Assembly: GCA_946965045.2 (NCBI GenBank)
Contig: OX337231.1
Location: 1,116,001-1,180,000 of the forward strand
Origin: Epithemia pelagica
Lineage: Eukaryota; Bacillariophyta; Bacillariophyceae; Surirellales; Surirellaceae
Direction: 5' to 3'
DNA: 64,000 bases
How positions within the stretch are numbered: position 1 is the first letter of the stretch; every line of letters begins with the position of its first letter. This document shows positions 13,833-23,748 of this stretch, in pieces. The notes below the pieces were generated by a model, which searched no databases, was not told where the DNA came from, and saw only the letters and a program-made list of their open reading frames with translations. A program made the position numbers and the translations under genes.

Positions 13833-14340
13833 GATCGATGGGTCTGGCGCTGGGTCTCGAGGTGGGGATCTCTGTCCTGTACGGAAGAGAAAGGGAACTA
13901 CAGGGATAGCGTTAGCGGTAAGGCTGTAATTGGGCGTAATAACCAGTCAGGACTACGCGTATACTCGTGCTAGGCAAGCTTGTAGGCTAGGGCAGTATCG
14001 CGAAATCACTGTGGAGGTTGATCAAATCTCCACAGTAACCTAGAAATTGTTTCGTTGCAACAATCTCTGTTTTCAATACTATAAGATGATTACGACTATC
14101 AGAAAGAGTGATTTTGCTCATTCGATCCATGTTTGGATCTGTCCTTGGGCATCTTAGGACTGTCTTGGTTCCAACTCTACGATTACTAAGTCCAATTGTT
14201 CGAAGTGAGATAGCTAGTAAGCCATACTCTAAGTCTTCGACATTAGAGCATGGTCCGGCGCGCATGATGACTCAAGACCATGCAGCGCAACCAGCTTGCT
14301 TCCAGGACTGGGCAGACATGGTCATTTGACCGATCACACT
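13833..14340 (-). repeat. Candidate 5' LTR of the gag remnant
   Basis: This non-coding stretch sits immediately upstream of the candidate primer-binding site, in the right orientation for an LTR; on the minus strand it would start near TGTGATCGG (about 14340). It contains a short hairpin, TGTGGAG...CTCCACA, at 14009-14033. The matching 3' LTR was not found by eye, and the inner edge does not end in a clean CA, so the boundaries are guesses. Confidence 0.3.
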
Positions 14341-15340
14341 GGTAAGTTTGTGCGACTCAGTGTAAGCCCCCAGATTTCCCAATAAGATTCTCAACGGTCG
14401 GAAGCAAACTTTGGGGGTGGACTCTGACTGGCAGTGAATAACAGGGTAAAGGTAGATCGTCAATTTAGACAAAGCGCCTGATTGTTGTCTGCCGAGTGTG
14501 GCGAAACATCGTAGATTAACGTGCATTGTGGCTGATAGCCATGGGGGTCGGCGGTGGCAGGACAAGCAATTTTGGAGTGGTTTTGGGCGCCCCATCGAAG
14601 GAACTGCTGGAACAAGTCATGGGACAATTTCATCCGAGGACTGAAGTTTCTGTCCACTTCGATCAAGGATAGCACTGTGCTGATCAACGCATACGGAGTG
14701 TTAGTGGCAAAGGAGATTGGCGTCACATTTTTGGTCACAGATGCGCCCATTCGCAAAGCAGGCACAGGCATCAAGAACTCTACGGCCCCCAAGAAAAATG
14801 ACTACGGACTGGAAGTTGGGGAAGTTGTACCCAAGTCCATTGGGATTGGGATCCCAACCAAGCAAACTCGAAACAACTCGTGCCTCAAGTTTCGACAGTT
14901 CAGCTTCTCCCTCAAGAATGATCCTATCTTCAAGATTATGCTGGGGACAAAACACATCTTCACAGTCAAGGAGTCGGGCCTCGAGGGAGGCCATATACCT
15001 GATACTCAAACAGATCAAGTCCTTCTCTTATGGCTGTGCATGGTTTAGTTCTGGAGAGGACACCAGGGTGTGCACAGGCCGTTCAATGGCACGACGGTTA
15101 GTGGCTTCGTCGTTACCAGTAGAGGCATTGGAAGAATCAGCAATCTGCACGCGATGAGATCCGGAATTGGTGGAGGAACCAGATCCAGTTGCAACAGCGG
15201 CAGTGGCTTCAGTGGACGTGGCGGCGACGGCCGCCCAACGTTTATTGTAGTATTATAAAGGTCGCACAAAGAAGCGAATGGAAAAAAAATTGACGCGACT
15301 CTGCAGTTGGTTAATCGTGATTTGTGGGCCAGGGCAGAGA
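14341..15340. other. Unresolved region; uncharacterised 164-codon plus-strand ORF
   Basis: A plus-strand frame is open from 14554 to 15048; the protein is not recognised. Minus-strand frames across the same bases (14272-15018) are equally unremarkable. From about 15055 to 15260 a minus-strand frame is Ala/Ser/Thr-rich (VAATSTEATAAVATGSGSS), resembling a gag linker. No RT, integrase or RNase H motif was found on either strand. Confidence 0.3.
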
Positions 15341-16083
15341 TCATGGCCAAGGTTTTTGCCATTGTGGAACATGCAACAACATTTGTTTCTGGGGATAACT
15401 TCCCCATCTCAGCATGGCTGTCTCATCCAAGACACTCCAAGTGACAACACCGGTTCCTTTTACGCCCTGAATGGTTTGATCGACGCTTTTCACCGCGTCT
15501 TGTGGTGGCGGGAGAAGTTCAGAAAGGAAATCACGATGATTGTTAGTCACTGAGATGCTAGCGCCCGAGTCCCATATAATCTCGTAGGTGGCCTCTTTGG
15601 GCATGGCCTGTTGGAGACGGCCGGGATGTTGTAGGGTGGCGGTGGCATAGGCATCGGTCCCATGGAGATTGCTAGCCATGGCTGTAAGAATGACCAAGCC
15701 AAGTTTTGAGTCAGTAGTGGCGCTGTGGTTGCGCTTGCGAGTACATTGGTCTCGTTTGTGGCACTTTTTGGACGGAGACTTGACCGGGGGACGCGGTTTG
15801 ATGGCCAAAGGGCGACGTGAACCATGGGTGGAGGGGCACTTGAACGCGACGTGGAATGCCATCACGGCGCACTCCCTCTTTCACATCTTTGCCACACCAA
15901 CTCCAGATGGCGGACCGAATCCAACGATGAGCGGCGAAGGTGACATGAGAAAACGTGCTTGGCTTGGGGCCGATGATGCTCATCATAGAAATGCCCGGGC
16001 ATGTAGTGGGAATGTGGAGGATGATGATATGGTGGACTGTGGTACTGAGGATGATGGTGTGGTTGAAGGTGGTGTATTTGCAT
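15341..16083 (-). pseudogene. Second Copia fragment: gag C-terminus and protease
   Basis: The minus-strand frame 15865-15341 carries a basic region (RDQCTRKRNH) and then an aspartic protease with the active-site motif YEIIWDSGASISVTNNHRDF, followed by GVKGTGVVTWSVLDETAMLR, the normal post-protease block. After that block the sequence diverges at about 15395 and no GAG-pre-integrase or integrase follows, so the element is truncated there. A frame upstream (16083-15862) is His/Pro-rich and ends in residues that plausibly join to the protease frame after a shift. The protease belongs to a different copy from that at 1038-1610, because the flanking residues differ. Confidence 0.8.
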
Positions 16084-16228
16084 AGAATTGTAGTGGCAGC
16101 GGCGGGAACAGGATGGTGCAGTTGAAGGTCGTGCGGTTGGTAGTGCTGTTGAATGGCAACATCAGGAGCAACAGCGGGAGAAGGTTGGTAGTATTCCTTT
16201 CGAGGAGGGTCGCCCGGCGCGGAGGGTA

Positions 16229-16412
16229 GAATGACGAGAAGGGCATATGTCTTGTCGGGCATGCGCCCTCCTCGAACATATGCCCGTAGAGTCATTCTCC
16301 CGACAAGCCGGGCGCCCAACGAGGAAGGAATGAGAAACTGCCCGACAAGACATATGCCCGTCGAGTCATTCTCCCGACAAGCCAGGCGCCCGACGAGGAA
16401 GGAGTGAGAAAT
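16229..16412. repeat. Foldback repeat with 74-bp direct copies
   Basis: A segment near 16229-16260 (ACGAGAAGGGCATATGTC then TTGTCGGGCA) is nearly the reverse complement of the segment at 16343-16374. Between and beyond lie two direct copies of about 74 bp, each with CATATGCCCGT(A/C)GAGTCATTC, CCGACAAGCC and ACGAGGAAGGA, at about 16278 and 16352. The direct and inverted copies together make a snap-back structure. Confidence 0.75.
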
Positions 16413-16628
16413 CTCAGGGGAGTAATCTGCTTACTTTATATCTAGATATGTAGGTAGTGACTACCGCCCGGTTTTATTATGAGATGGGATGTCGTAGGGA
16501 CATAATGTTCCTTTCGCGGTTCACCCATGATGTCGAGCGATTCGCACGATCACTACTTCCCCGCTCTACAATAAAATTCTACTGTAAAATAAAAATGTGA
16601 GACGAACTTCTTGCATAGCTAGGTATAT

Positions 16629-16860
16629 AGTTAGTGCTGTTGAGTGGTGGCAGCATGAGGAGCAGGACCGGTAAGAACCGGAGAGGCTGTAGCTGCAACA
16701 GCGGGAGAAGGTTGGTAGTGCTGTTGAGTGGTGGCAACATCAGGAGCAGGAGCAGGAGTGGCAAGAACTGTAGCTGCAGCTGCAACAGCGGGAGAAGGTT
16801 AGTAGTCCTGCTAGTGGTGGCAACATCAGGAGCAGGAGCATTACCACCAGAACCACCCAT
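16629..16860 (-). repeat. Coding minisatellite of a gag-like linker (PSPAVA repeats)
   Basis: On the minus strand one frame reads repeats of YQPSPAVA and APAPDVATTQQH at about 75-100 bp spacing. A related block occurs at 16085-16200 (YYQPSPAVAPDVAIQQHY). The two blocks are separated by the foldback repeat at 16229-16412, suggesting that the foldback interrupted or expanded within a gag linker. Confidence 0.6.
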
Positions 16861-16868
16861 ACATTTAT

Positions 16869-17162
16869 GTGGCAGACAGGCTCAAGGCTCTATCCGAAAA
16901 TGGGACTGGACGACTTCGATGCAATGCAAAGATGATGCACGTGAACATTGAAGGTCGTGACCCGTCCACCGATTGGCCAGAGTTCGATTCTATGGACCAA
17001 CACAATCTGCAAGCTTTGGTTTGTGTTTCTACGAAGGGTTGTGTCACTAGGGTGTTCCCCTATTATTCCAGTCAAAAAGGGACACCAAAAAAAGGAGTCT
17101 ATAGGAGTCTACAGAAGCCGGCAAAGGAATACGTGATTCAGGGTGGTGACGTGCTTGTCTGA
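16869..17162 (+). CDS. Unrecognised ORF, 97 codons
   Basis: An open frame starts at the ATG at 16869. The middle and C-terminal parts (STKGCVTRVFPYYSSQ, KKGVYRSLQKP) look protein-like. No family was recognised. It could be a fragment of a larger broken gene; neither neighbour supports a role. Confidence 0.3.
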   Translation: MADRLKALSENGTGRLRCNAKMMHVNIEGRDPSTDWPEFDSMDQHNLQALVCVSTKGCVTRVFPYYSSQKGTPKKGVYRSLQKPAKEYVIQGGDVLV

Positions 17163-17640
17163 TATGATGACCTGTTTCATTGTATTCCAAGTATTGCCAC
17201 AGACCCAAGTGATCGTCAATTCTTGCATGTGGTTTTGAAATACTGATTAATGTAGCCAGACGATAGCACAATTTAATTGTCATTCATTGTGTATCTTCTT
17301 CCACTCTTGCTGCCCTCATTTGAACAAAAATGACATTTGTTGCTTGTTCTCAGTTAGTTTACTTTCGGACATTGAAATAGGATTTTTCATGTCACGAAAT
17401 GACATTTGCCAGAAGACAATGATGAGCGATTTTTCACGCATTACATGTTGGATCAGATCTAGTGGGACAGGGCTGCACAGCATCCCGGTATTGGTGCTGT
17501 GTTGGTGCCGTACGACTCTGTTCAGGTGACGCCGGCGTAAAGATAGTGGCTCCACCAGTTTTGCTTAAAAGAGAGTGGATGGAAACTTGAGTCCTGCCAA
17601 TAGTATTGCCAATACCACACATCTATCAAGGGAGCTATAG
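17163..17640. other. No gene seen
   Basis: No supported coding frame, repeat or RNA. AT-rich sequence at 17200-17420 is followed by the upstream region of the GIY-YIG gene, which may start before 17641. Confidence 0.4.
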
Positions 17641-18240
17641 ATGGGTATTACTGTCAGCTCCCTTCTGGGTATTGAAGACGATTCGTTGATACCAGGACTG
17701 CAATCCTTCCCAGGCGAGGTTGGGGTGTCTCTAAAAGACACATCTGTGACATATATTGGAGAAACTAATAACATCGTTCAGAGATTACAACAACACAACT
17801 CCGGACACGGCAGCAAGCATACACGTTCACAAATACATCGACCCTGGGCACTTCTCGCATATGTTCTTGGTTTCGGTGGCTCAGCATCGAAGCTGAAAGC
17901 ATTCGAATCTCAATGGAAAACGGCACGTTTGCAGCACGGGGGCACAATCACAACCAATAAAATTGCACGACTTGAAAGTGACACTCACAGACAAAATATT
18001 ACAGTTTATTTCGCCTGCTTGTGGATGAGATTCTTCAGCAGGAGCTTAGCTTCCGAGTCTGTGAAGTTGGATGGGACACAACAATTGTTCTTGCCGTCTG
18101 TGTATAAGTCCTTTTGTCCACATCGGCTGCATTTGACTTTGTCTGTACCCGTCGACGTGGAGTTAGAGGATTTTGTCGAGCCACCTTCTCCCGGTCCACT
18201 TCACTTGAGACTCTGGACCTCCAACCACAAACTCTTCTGA
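17641..18240 (+). CDS. GIY-YIG nuclease-domain protein (3' end altered)
   Basis: The recognisable domain spans about residues 25-100. It shows VTYIGETNNIVQRLQQHNSG (the YIG half, the catalytic Arg and the His/Asn pair), then RPWALLAYVLGFGG, then KAFESQWKT with the expected metal-binding Glu. GIY-YIG enzymes nick DNA with one metal ion and occur in homing enzymes, repair nucleases and mobile elements. The first element (GIY) is only weakly present as GVSLKD, so the N-terminus is uncertain. Coding sense fades after about 17995, and the last 80 codons cross the left edge of the 2,820-bp duplication at 18109; they lie antisense to the likely minus-strand frame at 18010-18210. The real 3' end is therefore unclear. 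A related fragment occurs at 30388-30535. Confidence 0.65.
   Translation: MGITVSSLLGIEDDSLIPGLQSFPGEVGVSLKDTSVTYIGETNNIVQRLQQHNSGHGSKHTRSQIHRPWALLAYVLGFGGSASKLKAFESQWKTARLQHGGTITTNKIARLESDTHRQNITVYFACLWMRFFSRSLASESVKLDGTQQLFLPSVYKSFCPHRLHLTLSVPVDVELEDFVEPPSPGPLHLRLWTSNHKLF
18010..18210 (-). CDS. C-terminal fragment with a CxxC zinc ribbon
   Basis: A minus-strand frame reads Ser/Thr-rich sequence, then VKCSRCGQKDLYTDGKNNCC, then SEAKLLLKNLIHKQAK and a stop near 18012. The CSRCG and CC spacing resembles a small zinc ribbon. The frame crosses the duplication edge at 18109 without interruption, so the sequence was continuous here before the 2,820-bp unit was duplicated; the second unit at 20929 has only the upstream part. 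The start is unknown because the frame is broken by a stop near 18220. The family is not recognised. Confidence 0.45.
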
Positions 18241-18284
18241 ATATGTTAAAGGCCCTCAACCAACGGCCCGGTATCTAGCTTCGG

Positions 18285-18380
18285 CACTCTGCGAGACAGG
18301 CGATCAGAAGCAGCAAGGCCGTATACAGGCAGCACCCTGCGAGACAGGCTGTCAGAAGCAGCAAGGCCGTATACAGGCAG
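18285..18380 (+). repeat. 48-bp direct repeat, two copies (unit 1)
   Basis: CTGCGAGACAGGC(G/T) followed by TCAGAAGCAGCAAGGCCG and ending TATACAGGCAG occurs at 18285-18332 and 18333-18380. The same pair recurs in unit 2 at 21105-21200. Confidence 0.9.
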
Positions 18381-18782
18381 ATGAACTGGCCAAGAAGCAG
18401 GCTAACCTCCCTAAGTTCTACATGCACGGCTATGCGATCGAACAAGTCTTGTCTTTCACCTTCGTCCCGGCGATCTTGCACCTTCTCCCCACCGACATCA
18501 CCCTCGCCCACCCAAGAAACTCCAATCCATGGTCCAGTCATTCACAGGTTGTACATAAAGTACCAAGGTAGTGATGTGCCAACTTTTGAAGGAACATTTG
18601 GGGTTGCATGGTTTGAGGAACGTGTTGGTGGAACTGGCAGATGGAGACTCCGAGACACCAAAATAGTCGGCCAGCATGGACAACCAGATTTCAGGTTGGA
18701 AAATTCTTTGGAGATGTACATTTTTAAACCTCTTTTGTCCAGGGACATGCCACAAGATTCAATTGATGACATTGTGCATTAA
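18381..18782 (+). CDS. Unrecognised 133-codon ORF, unit 1 copy
   Basis: An open plus-strand frame ends at TAA 18780-18782. The N-terminal 45 residues are Ser/Arg-rich and may be read in the wrong frame: an alternative frame there gives KKQANLPKFYMHGYAIEQ, which looks more protein-like. From about residue 47 the sequence is compact (RLYIKYQGSDVPTFEGTFGV, ERVGGTGRWRLRDTKIVGQ) and probably real coding sequence of a repeat-family protein I cannot name. Coding sense may continue past the stop in another frame to about 18985. It is on the opposite strand from the transposase in the same unit. Confidence 0.45.
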   Translation: MNWPRSRLTSLSSTCTAMRSNKSCLSPSSRRSCTFSPPTSPSPTQETPIHGPVIHRLYIKYQGSDVPTFEGTFGVAWFEERVGGTGRWRLRDTKIVGQHGQPDFRLENSLEMYIFKPLLSRDMPQDSIDDIVH

Positions 18783-18957
18783 TCATCACTTTATTGTTTC
18801 TTTGTTTACTAAGCAAGTGTCCAATGTAAAGGTCACCACAACAGCCAAGAAGTGCTCTGATTTATTGGCATTGCCTCTACTTTCATACATAACCTATGAA
18901 GTCATCAACCAACCTACTCCCCAATTCCACCTTGTCCAACAAGGGCTGAATCAAGTT

Positions 18958-19070
18958 ACAATTCCCCTCAGTAACAACTTAAAATGACATTTATGGTGAG
19001 TGGTAGACAGCAATGTAGTCAATTGGGACAATTCCCCTCAGTCACACATTTAAATGTCATTTCTGGTGGA
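18958..19070 (+). repeat. 71-bp imperfect direct repeat (unit 1)
   Basis: ACAATTCCCCTCAGT(A/C)ACA followed by TTTAAAATGACATTT-like sequence occurs at 18958 and 19029. It recurs in unit 2 at 21778 and 21849. No coding role is seen. Confidence 0.75.
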
Positions 19071-19542
19071 CGGTTCTTGAGACCAACAATGTCATCAAGC
19101 ATTCTGATATACTTGCACAGTGCTCTGTGATAAATTTATCTAATGAACTATTTTCAAAATCCACCATGTTAATCCTCCCAAAGATCTTTTTTACCTTCTT
19201 CTTAGATCTTAAGAGAGAAAATTGTTACTGTGGATGATTGAATGATTGCTATTGACTGGTTCCTTGTTCATGATAAGCCCAATATGTACCCTGCATTTCT
19301 TTGTGGAACTCCAATCGCTTTGGTGATTGACTGTCCATCATTATTGAAATACAAATTTTTCTGCAGAATGAGACATGAGCTTTTGATAACCTGTCATATT
19401 CTTCATATCATCAGCCTTCCAGTTAGGTACAATCTTCTTTTTTTGAAATCCAAACAAGAGGTAAAAAGTCTCTCTCATGATCTTTCTTCATCATATGCCA
19501 CCACCCCCTTCACAATGGGCATCTCGTTAATGCTTCCCAGCG

Positions 19543-20202
19543 TATTTATGGTACAACTGCTCACTAGATATGTACTGAGGAACACACAACCACAACACAT
19601 TAGTACGACACCAGCAAACAACACTACAAACAACAACCAGAACATGGAGAACATGGATAAAGAAGAAGTTAAGATTAAAGTAGTACTACAATTGATACCC
19701 TTGTTGGCTTGTAAGAAATAGAGAGGGGTAGAAGGTAGTCTGGATCTGATTGAACCCCACACACGAAGCCCTGTAGTTGTAGAGAAGGACTATGAGAGAC
19801 ATAAAAATTCTTCATTCTCCGAACTCTTCATACCTGATCCTATCTTTCAACTGAGGGAAAGAAGCTTGCAAGTATTTTTGGTACAACCGCTCACTAGATA
19901 TGTACTGAGGAACACACAACCACAACACCTTAGTACGACACCAGCAAACAACACTACAAACAACAACCAGAACATGGAGAACATGGATAAAGAAGAAGTT
20001 AAGATTAAAGTAGTACTACAATTGATACCCTTGTTGGCTTGTAGGAAATAGAGAGGGGTAGAAGGTAGTCCGGATCTGATTGAACCCCACACACGAAGCC
20101 CTGTAGTTGTAGAGAAGGACTATGAGAGACATAAAAATTCTTCATTCTCCAAACTCTTCATACCTGATCCTATCTTTCAACTGAGGGAAAGAAGCTTGCA
20201 AG
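19543..20202. repeat. 330-bp tandem repeat, two copies (unit 1)
   Basis: Copy A is 19543-19872 and copy B is 19873-20202, both beginning TATTT(A/T)TGGTACAAC. They differ at a handful of bases, more than the two 2,820-bp units differ, so this duplication is older and was copied again when the large unit duplicated. Each copy contains the 3' end of the minus-strand Harbinger transposase. Confidence 0.93.
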
Positions 20203-20520
20203 CCTCTCATCCCCCACTCGGATAGTTCCTTACCAAAGTGGCGGCCTTATACATCTCCCTGGTGTTACGTACTCTACCTTGTCTGTCCACATTGTTCTGA
20301 TGGGATTTCAGAAGATTTGGCCGATACTCCGATCCGAAAGCAGAGTCCACCACAATCCGTCCACCACCACGTCGTTCTTCTCGGTTGTGCACGAAATCCA
20401 CCTTCTCGTAGGTTTTAGAATAGTGTGCCAGAGTGGAATCGTGCCAAGATCCAGGCGTGTTGATGTAACACGCCCGGATCTCTCCACCGGGCGAAAACAG
20501 GAAAAGGTTTGAAATGTAGT
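19686..20520 (-). pseudogene. PIF/Harbinger transposase, unit 1 copy
   Basis: On the minus strand the frame shows INTPGSWHDSTLAHYSK (second catalytic Asp region), GRIVVDSAFGSEYRPNLLKS (third acidic position in the diatom-type DSAF motif), MYKAATLVRNYPS, then in another frame EWGMRGLQASFPQLKDRI, RYEEFGE-RIF and MSLIVLLYNYRASCVGFNQI, ending at a stop at 20016-20018. That order is the DDE_4 Harbinger C-terminal pattern. Lesions are a frameshift near 20210 and a TGA where the related pattern has Arg (GERRIF). The 330-bp duplication adds a second C-terminal piece ending at 19686. N-terminal sequence before about 20520 is scrambled; an LDQHGILIELK stretch near 20550 may be the first-Asp region. No TIRs were recognised. 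Confidence 0.82.
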
Positions 20521-21200
20521 GACATTTCTCACTTTAATTCTATCAAGATGCCATGCTGATCCAGTCAATCTACCAGCCAATCCACCCGGTGGTCATGTTG
20601 GGTACGTTCAAGATGTTCCTCATAATTAAACTGATATGCAAAACAACACAGAACCGTCTAAACAAACGTGATATTACCTTTTAGAGCAATTGAGGACCAA
20701 GGCAGAGTTACTTTCCACGTGCACCTTATTTTCTGGACTCAAAGTTCTGATAGCTAGGTTACCTGAACCAAGATAGCTGTCGTTATACCATGCGACCTGC
20801 AATCATCAACTGTGCAACCTGTAATCAACAACATGTGGGAATGACGTTGTAAGACAATAATGACATATTTTCAAATAAATGAGATATGGAAAGCCTGGGT
20901 AGCTACAGTGACCTGACCACCACGTAGCTCCTTTTGTCCACATCGGCTGCATTTGACTTTGTCTGTACCCGTTGACGTGGAGTTAGAGGATTTTGTCGAG
21001 CCACCTTCTCCCGGTCCACTTCACTTGAGACTCTGGACCTCCAACCACAAACTCTTCTGAATATGTTAAAGGCCCTCAACCAACGGCCCGGTATCTAGCT
21101 TCGGCACTCTGCGAGACAGGCGATCAGAAGCAGCAAGGCCGTATACAGGCAGCACCCTGCGAGACAGGCTGTCAGAAGCAGCAAGGCCGTATACAGGCAG

Positions 21201-21602
21201 ATGAACTGGCCAAGAAGCAGGCTAACCTCCCTAAGTTCTACATGCACGGCTATGCGATCGAACAAGTCTTGTCTTTCACCTTCGTCCCGGCGATCTTGCA
21301 CCTTCTCCCCACCGACATCACCCTCGCCCACCCAAGAAACTCCAATCCATGGTCCAGTCATTCACAGGTTGTACATAAAGTACCAAGGTAGTGATGTGCC
21401 AACTTTTGAAGGAACATTTGGGGTTGCATGGTTTGAGGAACGTGTTGGTGGAACTGGCAGATGGAGACTCCGAGACACCAAAATAGTCGGCCAGCATGGA
21501 CAACCAGATTTCAGGTTGGAAAATTCTTTGGAGATGTACATTTTTAAACCTCTTTTGTCCAGGGACATGCCACAAGATTCAATTGATGACATTGTGCATT
21601 AA
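21201..21602 (+). CDS. Unrecognised 133-codon ORF, unit 2 copy
   Basis: This is identical at protein level to the frame at 18381-18782. It is preceded by the same 48-bp repeat pair (21105-21200). The identity comes from the tandem duplication and gives no evidence of selection. Confidence 0.45.
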   Translation: MNWPRSRLTSLSSTCTAMRSNKSCLSPSSRRSCTFSPPTSPSPTQETPIHGPVIHRLYIKYQGSDVPTFEGTFGVAWFEERVGGTGRWRLRDTKIVGQHGQPDFRLENSLEMYIFKPLLSRDMPQDSIDDIVH

Positions 21603-22362
21603 TCATCACTTTATTGTTTCTTTGTTTACTAAGCAAGTGTCCAATGTAAAGGTCACCACAACAGCCAAGAAGTGCTCTGATTTATTGGCATTGCCTCTAC
21701 TTTCATACATAACCTATGAAGTCATCAACCAACCTACTCCCCAATTCCACCTTGTCCAACAAGGGCTGAATCAAGTTACAATTCCCCTCAGTAACAACTT
21801 AAAATGACATTTATGGTGAGTGGTAGACAGCAATGTAGTCAATTGGGACAATTCCCCTCAGTCACACATTTAAATGTCATTTCTGGTGGACGGTTCTTGA
21901 GACCAACAATGTCATCAAGCATTCTGATATACTTGCACAGTGCTCTGTGATAAATTTATCTAATGAACTATTTTCAAAATCCACCATGTTAATCCTCCCA
22001 AAGATCTTTTTTACCTTCTTCTTAGATCTTAAGAGAGAAAATTGTTACTGTGGATGATTGAATGATTGCTATTGACTGGTTCCTTGTTCATGATAAGCCC
22101 AATATGTACCCTGCATTTCTTTGTGGAACTCCAATCGCTTTGGTGATTGACTGTCCATCATTATTGAAATACAAATTTTTCTGCAGAATGAGACATGAGC
22201 TTTTGATAACCTGTCATATTCTTCATATCATCAGCCTTCCAGTTAGGTACAATCTTCTTTTTTTGAAATCCAAACAAGAGGTAAAAAGTCTCTCTCATGA
22301 TCTTTCTTCATCATATGCCACCACCCCCTTCACAATGGGCATCTCGTTAATGCTTCCCAGCG

Positions 22363-23022
22363 TATTTATGGTACAACTGCTCACTAGATATGTACTGAGG
22401 AACACACAACCACAACACATTAGTACGACACCAGCAAACAACACTACAAACAACAACCAGAACATGGAGAACATGGATAAAGAAGAAGTTAAGATTAAAG
22501 TAGTACTACAATTGATACCCTTGTTGGCTTGTAAGAAATAGAGAGGGGTAGAAGGTAGTCTGGATCTGATTGAACCCCACACACGAAGCCCTGTAGTTGT
22601 AGAGAAGGACTATGAGAGACATAAAAATTCTTCACTCTCCGAACTCTTCATACCTGATCCTATCTTTCAACTGAGGGAAAGAAGCTTGCAAGTATTTTTG
22701 GTACAACCGCTCACTAGATATGTACTGAGGAACACACAACCACAACACCTTAGTACGACACCAGCAAACAACACTACAAACAACAACCAGAACATGGAGA
22801 ACATGGATAAAGAAGAAGTTAAGATTAAAGTAGTACTACAATTGATACCCTTGTTGGCTTGTAGGAAATAGAGAGGGGTAGAAGGTAGTCCGGATCTGAT
22901 TGAACCCCACACACGAAGCCCTGTAGTTGTAGAGAAGGACTATGAGAGACATAAAAATTCTTCATTCTCCAAACTCTTCATACCTGATCCTATCTTTCAA
23001 CTGAGGGAAAGAAGCTTGCAAG
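22363..23022. repeat. 330-bp tandem repeat, two copies (unit 2)
   Basis: Copies lie at 22363-22692 and 22693-23022, the same structure as at 19543-20202. One base differs between the units here (22635 C instead of T). Confidence 0.93.
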
Positions 23023-23340
23023 CCTCTCATCCCCCACTCGGATAGTTCCTTACCAAAGTGGCGGCCTTATACATCTCCCTGGTGTTACGTACTCTACCTT
23101 GTCTGTCCACATTGTTCTGATGGGATTTCAGAAGATTTGGCCAATACTCCGATCCGAAAGCAGAGTCCACCACAATCCGTCCACCACCACGTCGTTCTTC
23201 TCGGTTGTGCACGAAATCCACCTTCTCGTAGGTTTTAGAATAGTGTGCCAGAGTGGAATCGTGCCAAGATCCAGGCGTGTTGATGTAACACGCCCGGATC
23301 TCTCCACCGGGCGAAAACAGGAAAAGGTTTGAAATGTAGT
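22506..23340 (-). pseudogene. PIF/Harbinger transposase, unit 2 copy
   Basis: This has the same motifs and lesions as the unit 1 copy at a 2,820-bp offset. One substitution (23143 A) changes the Arg of SEYRPN to Trp. The in-frame TGA in the C-terminal block is present here too, so the gene was dead before duplication. Confidence 0.82.
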
Positions 23341-23748
23341 GACATTTCTCACTTTAATTCTATCAAGATGCCATGCTGATCCAGTCAATCTACCAGCCAA
23401 TCCACCCGGTGGTCATGTTGGGTACGTTCAAGATGTTCCTCATAATTAAACTGATATGCAAAACAACACAGAACCGTCTAAACAAACGTGATATTACCTT
23501 TTAGAGCAATTGAGGACCAAGGCAGAGTTACTTTCCACGTGCACCTTATTTTCTGGACTCAAAGTTCTGATAGCTAGGTTACCTGAACCAAGATAGCTGT
23601 CGTTATACCATGCGACCTGCAATCATCAACTGTGCAACCTGTAATCAACAACATGTGGGAATGACGTTGTAAGACAATAATGACATATTTTCAAATAAAT
23701 GAGATATGGAAAGCCTGGGTAGCTACAGTGACCTGACCACCACGTAGC

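Larger units (their letters stand above)
18109..23748 (+). repeat. 2,820-bp tandem duplication (two units, about 99.9% identical)
   Basis: Unit 1 is 18109-20928 and unit 2 is 20929-23748. By eye I found three substitutions: 18153 C versus 20973 T, 19815 T versus 22635 C, and 20323 G versus 23143 A. The break at the unit edges has only one or two bases of shared sequence. Each unit holds a 48-bp direct repeat, a 133-codon plus ORF, a 71-bp repeat, a 330-bp repeat and a PIF/Harbinger transposase pseudogene. The duplication is very recent or is an assembly artefact. Confidence 0.97.

Noticed and set aside
16975-17000. AGTTCGATTCT as a possible tRNA T-arm
   Set aside because: The flanking bases do not make a five-pair stem and no other arm was found upstream.
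18275-18541. Leu/Ala-rich minus-strand ORF that could be read as a membrane protein
   Set aside because: The hydrophobic part is just the 48-bp repeat read antisense, and the duplication in unit 2 makes it look conserved when it is only copied.
20308-20580. 90-codon minus-strand ORF in the duplicated unit (and its twin at 23128)
   Set aside because: It reads the Harbinger transposase bases in the wrong frame; the catalytic motifs appear in the neighbouring frame.
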